A program made the position numbers and the translations under genes. DNA of 64,000 nucleotides from Trileptium ribeirensis. Its lineage: Eukaryota; Nematoda; Enoplea; Enoplida; Thoracostomopsidae. Positions within the stretch are counted from its first letter, which is position 1; every line of letters begins with the position of its first letter. The DNA is taken from contig JASANE010018585.1 in the NCBI GenBank assembly GCA_030248225.1, positions 1 through 64,000 on the forward strand, written 5' to 3'. The notes under the pieces were generated by a model, which saw nothing but the letters and a program-made list of their open reading frames with translations, ran no database searches and was not told the DNA's origin. Shown in pieces: positions 60,714 to 64,000 of the stretch.

Positions 60714-60852
60714 CAAAATCGTGGAATTTGAAGAAGAACTCCGTGTTGTCGGTAACAATTTGAAATCGCTCGAAGTGAGCGAAGAAAAGGCTCTCCAACG
60801 TGAAGACTCGTATGAAGAGCAAATAAGGGTCCTGTCACAGCGCCTAAAGGAG
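60714..60852 (+). CDS. lev-11: Tropomyosin exon 6b (alternative, fused 6+7)
   Basis: 139 nt, same phases as 6a. It encodes [20 protein letters not shown] then [20 protein letters not shown] and SQRLKE. Apart from Phe for Leu in KIVELEEEL and the VLSQ stretch it follows the nematode muscle consensus, so it is the likely main muscle version. Acceptor TGTGTCAG, donor GTTTGT. This region overlaps the part of tropomyosin that contacts troponin T in muscle, so 6a and 6b could differ in troponin regulation; that is inference. Confidence 0.95.
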
Positions 60853-61689
60853 GTTTGTACGTGTTGATTGTTCTAGTACTAATTAACCTGAATTTATGTT
60901 TTTGTTTGTATTTTTAGTTTTGTTTATTATATATTTTGTTTGTTTATTCTGACTATTTTGGTGCAGTTGTTTTTAACGATCTAAAATTTTATGCTTTTGG
61001 ATGCATGCTAAATATGAAACGGGTCCTGTGTTGTGTCCAATCAATGTATGGTGGTATATATATCAATATATGAGGAATATATGATATATATAACACTAAA
61101 TATTCACTGTTGGCAGAATAGGCAGCAATCATATTCAGAGCTTGTCTTGACCCATTGTTTTAACACACTGCTGTTTACAACTACGCAAGTAGTATATGAA
61201 CAGAGCGATTTAAAGCATGATCAGGACGTATAAAGTGTATAGCTTCGTCAGTTAGAATGCTGCAATGGTATGATACCTAGAAATTTGCTAATTAAATTTC
61301 TAGGGTTTGTTATCTGTGTTCGCTTATTTTATTTAATTTTAGGTATGACAATTGAATGTTTGTTTATAAACACTTAGAAGTGATTTATGCCAACAGGGAC
61401 AGGAACGAGAGTGGCCATTTCGTGGCCCTATTTCGGTAGCCAAATTTTGCAATAATGCCTGGGGACATACACTGGTGTTCATATAAGACCTAAAGTAATT
61501 TTTAATATTTTAAAAAAGGACTGAAATTAGTTTTGGAGTTTTGCGCCTCGGACATATTATAATTCTGAAAAACCACATCAGGTGCCTTCCCCAACTACGT
61601 GCAATAATGTTTTATAGCAGAATATGAATGCCCTTACTGTCCCTATTTTTTGGGGAGTGTGACATTATTTAGATTTTCCATATTATCGC

Positions 61690-62125
61690 GCGGACTTCGT
61701 CATGGTGGATTTCGGCCTTTCCGCCATTAAGTTTATTTCTTCCACCGTGGTCGTGGACCATCGGCTTTGACCATACACCTTCATTGAGAGAGAGTGGGAT
61801 TATCTCCTCTGAGCCTTGAACCCGTCCCATCGAGGCGTTGCCGATGACCACTTGGGAGGCAGCCTGATCCCCTTCTGAGTCTCCGCATAGCCCCCTTCCT
61901 CCCTCCCCCGAGTGTCATAGGTGCAAATGAAATACTGGGAAAAATAGTAGAAAGTTGTGGGAAAATCTGCAAAAATTGGGGAAATTGGTCACAGTTGAAG
62001 GAAAATTTTGAAAAACTAAGCAAAATTTTGAGTAGCACAATTTTTCAAAATTTATTCTCCCTGGCGATCCGCCAGCCCCACCTCACCTCCCCCCCTCTGC
62101 ACCACTCGCTATTCCCCCTGGGATT
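61690..62125. repeat. GC-rich block with AT-rich core (intron 6b-8)
   Basis: GC-rich flanks (CCCCCTTCCTCCCTCCCCCG; CACCTCCCCCCCTCTGC) surround a core with CTGCAAAAATTGGGGAAATT. It is the clearest member of the group. Confidence 0.5.
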
Positions 62126-62204
62126 TTGGAGCTCGTTCATGTATGAACTTAGACCGCCACCACATTCATGAATCACCAAACTTACATCTTACCTAGGTCT
62201 TCCA

Positions 62205-62290
62205 CCACTAAATTCGAACCTGGATAATGTATAAGGTTAGTGGTCCATCCATGCACGTGGTGGGAGTCAAAGCCAGTGGACTGAAAGCAT
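62205..62290 (-). mobile_element. Possible tRNA-derived fragment
   Basis: On the minus strand CAGGTTCGAATTT resembles a B box, with an A-box-like TGGCTTTGACTCCC about 60 bases upstream. The match is weaker than for the two other SINE-like pieces. Confidence 0.3.
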
Positions 62291-62911
62291 GGACGAAAGA
62301 AGGATACGTCTTGTTTATAGCCTACGATGTCGGTCACAAAGCTGTAGTGAGGCAAGGCCAAAAATCTACTACTCGTAACACACACGATAATATATAATTA
62401 ATACCTGAAATGTCACGCTCATAGACGCAGATCCTAAGTGCAGATATCCCAGCACAAAAAATTAGATAACGTAAACATCAGAACCCTAGGCAGGAAAACT
62501 AAATACCGCTTTGTATTCTCCAAACTTCTCAACCCCGACCTGCCCCTCTCAAAAAATTGCTCACATTTGCCAAACCTTACATGTAATCTGCGCCAATGGC
62601 CGTACTCTTCATCAAATAATGCTATCTTGCGCTTTTCCTTATACTGATACTATAGCAAATTCCCTGCTTCCCCACTTAACGTATTTAGTTAGGTGTTTCC
62701 TCTTTCCAGCCTCGAATGATCGCATGTTTTATCTATAAGCCCAAGACTAAACCTAAGGGTAAGCCTACGCTTATTCTGAGCGTCTGGGCCCACAATAAAC
62801 GTGAAATTTTTGTACTGTGGTGAACATATCAGGTTCTGCACCACCTCCTCTGTTGTTGAACCTTTCTGATATGATCCAATTCAAGTACTAAACTGACAAT
62901 TTTGTTTTAAG

Positions 62912-62981
62912 GCAGAAACGCGCGCTGAATTCGCTGAACGATCCGTACAAAAACTGCAGAAGGAAGTTGATCGTCTTGAAG
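62912..62981 (+). CDS. lev-11: Tropomyosin exon 8 (constitutive)
   Basis: 70 nt, residues 235-257 plus the first base of codon 258. It encodes [20 protein letters not shown] then RLE. This is the canonical nematode sequence. The acceptor is TTTTAAG (AAG type) and the donor a strong GTAAGT. The remaining 26-27 residues, including the C-terminal overlap region (usually an exon 9 with alternatives), must lie beyond 64,000. Confidence 0.96.
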
Positions 62982-64000
62982 GTAAGTAGTTTTGTGTTTT
63001 GCTACTTTTCTAATAAACTTACACGGAACAATGATACCCGAAACAATTTAAAAGCCAAGGTAATCTGCGTCATGTTAAGTTCAGGCTGTGACAACTTATA
63101 TTTGTGTGGATTTGTTGTGGTATATAACGTGGTTGTGGTATGTTTAGCACGAAATGATTTGTAGGAATGTGGCGCTTACAGACTTGCATTAGGCGGTAAC
63201 TAGAGCGATATCCTATGGCACCCCCTACCATAGAGTGGTCGTGTTGGCCAAAATGATTTTTTGTTTATTATCCGTCCAATAATACCCCATCCTTCCTTAT
63301 TACCATTTATGTTTGTCACTATTGTATTCCATATTATCTCTTTTACCATAACGCGCATTCCATGTAACTTTCTATTCATGTAAAAATAAATCTCAAATTC
63401 GCATTCCCCTAATATTTCACATCACTGAAACTTCTCGCATCGCCTCAAACTTCGGAAGGAATCTACACCACTGCAAATAAAAGGCTTAATTATTTGGGCA
63501 TACATTTCAACGTCGCTTCACCTGTAATAATTAGGCATAGTGTACTATGTTTTATAGTAGTTGTACTTACTGTACGTACGTACTAGTACTAACTTAGGCC
63601 ACAAAACTTAATTCAAGGCAAATCGTTAGTGGGCTCGGTTAAATAAGCTTCTATGGCAAAACGTGAAACCCTAAAGTTTTGTATGTATTTTATTTATCCA
63701 TGCTTCCCCTTATTTCGGCTATGCTATCGACTTCTTATTTGGTTTAACCGAATGTAAGAGCAGGTTATAACACAATGCCTCAGCGAAAGGATGCCCATAC
63801 TGCAGCGAGTATTCTGTCACGTCATATTGGTAATATGTTGTAAACCGTAAATAGTATAATAGTTTTTTGTATCTGCAATATTTCGACAACCATCGTAATA
63901 ACCTATTTAGTTGGTTAGTTTTATTTTATTTTTTGTTCTATTTTATATTGTATTGCGAAACTTTTATTTTGTTTGTGTTCTACGTTTTTTTATTTTTGAC
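62982..64000 (+). other. Start of intron 8-9
   Basis: 1 kb of AT-rich DNA running to the edge of the window. No last exon, stop codon or polyadenylation site is seen. Confidence 0.7.

Larger units (their letters stand above)
60853..62911 (+). other. Intron 6b-8
   Basis: 2.06 kb. It contains a GC-rich block with AT-rich core (about 61,690-62,125) and a possible minus-strand tRNA-like fragment near 62,205-62,290. No exon is recognised. Confidence 0.6.

Overview
This window is nuclear DNA from an animal: AT-rich, with spliceosomal introns, and no bacterial-type gene density. It holds one recognisable gene, a tropomyosin gene on the + strand (orthologous to nematode lev-11). The gene runs from about 24,262 past the right edge; the last coding exon lies outside the window. 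Exons 5, 6b and 8 encode segments such as [34 protein letters not shown] and [20 protein letters not shown]. These match my memory of nematode muscle tropomyosins better than arthropod or vertebrate ones, so I infer a nematode or a close relative. Short TTAGGC-like runs inside local transposons fit this weakly. The species is not identifiable by eye.

Positions 1-23,659 hold no convincing gene. This stretch is a giant imperfect palindrome: a left arm of about 11.2 kb (1-11,243), a spacer of about 1 kb (11,244-12,264) with a long (TA)n tract, and a right arm of about 11.4 kb (12,265-23,659) that is the reverse complement of the left. Both arms carry the same nested repeats in mirror order: a 24-27 bp minisatellite, a 74 bp tandem array, two roughly 200 bp MITEs, a 73 bp tandem array and a 380 bp G/C-rich fold-back element. 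Arms differ by substitutions, indels and array lengths. The left arm may continue beyond position 1.

From 24,262 the tropomyosin gene is laid out as: exon 1a (long-isoform start), exon 2, exon 1b (internal start for a short isoform), alternative exons 3a/3b, four alternative exon-4 copies (4a-4d), exon 5, alternative fused exons 6a/6b (equivalent to vertebrate 6+7), and exon 8. Alternatives within each set have identical lengths (134, 118 and 139 nt). None of these lengths is a multiple of three, so including two copies or skipping all shifts the frame. That is the signature of mutually exclusive splicing. Before the missing 3' exon, the exons allow 2 starts x 2 x 4 x 2 = 32 protein forms.

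The introns are long (up to 7.4 kb) and hold repeats: a 119 bp hAT-like MITE with an 8 bp target duplication, a 294 bp MITE flanked by TTAA, an inverted-repeat element of about 0.8 kb, a fifth copy of the palindrome's 200 bp MITE, tRNA-derived SINE-like pieces, a 257 bp recent tandem duplication, a hairpin minisatellite, and several GC-rich islands with an AT-rich core. No rRNA genes, functional tRNA genes, CRISPR arrays or operons were seen.
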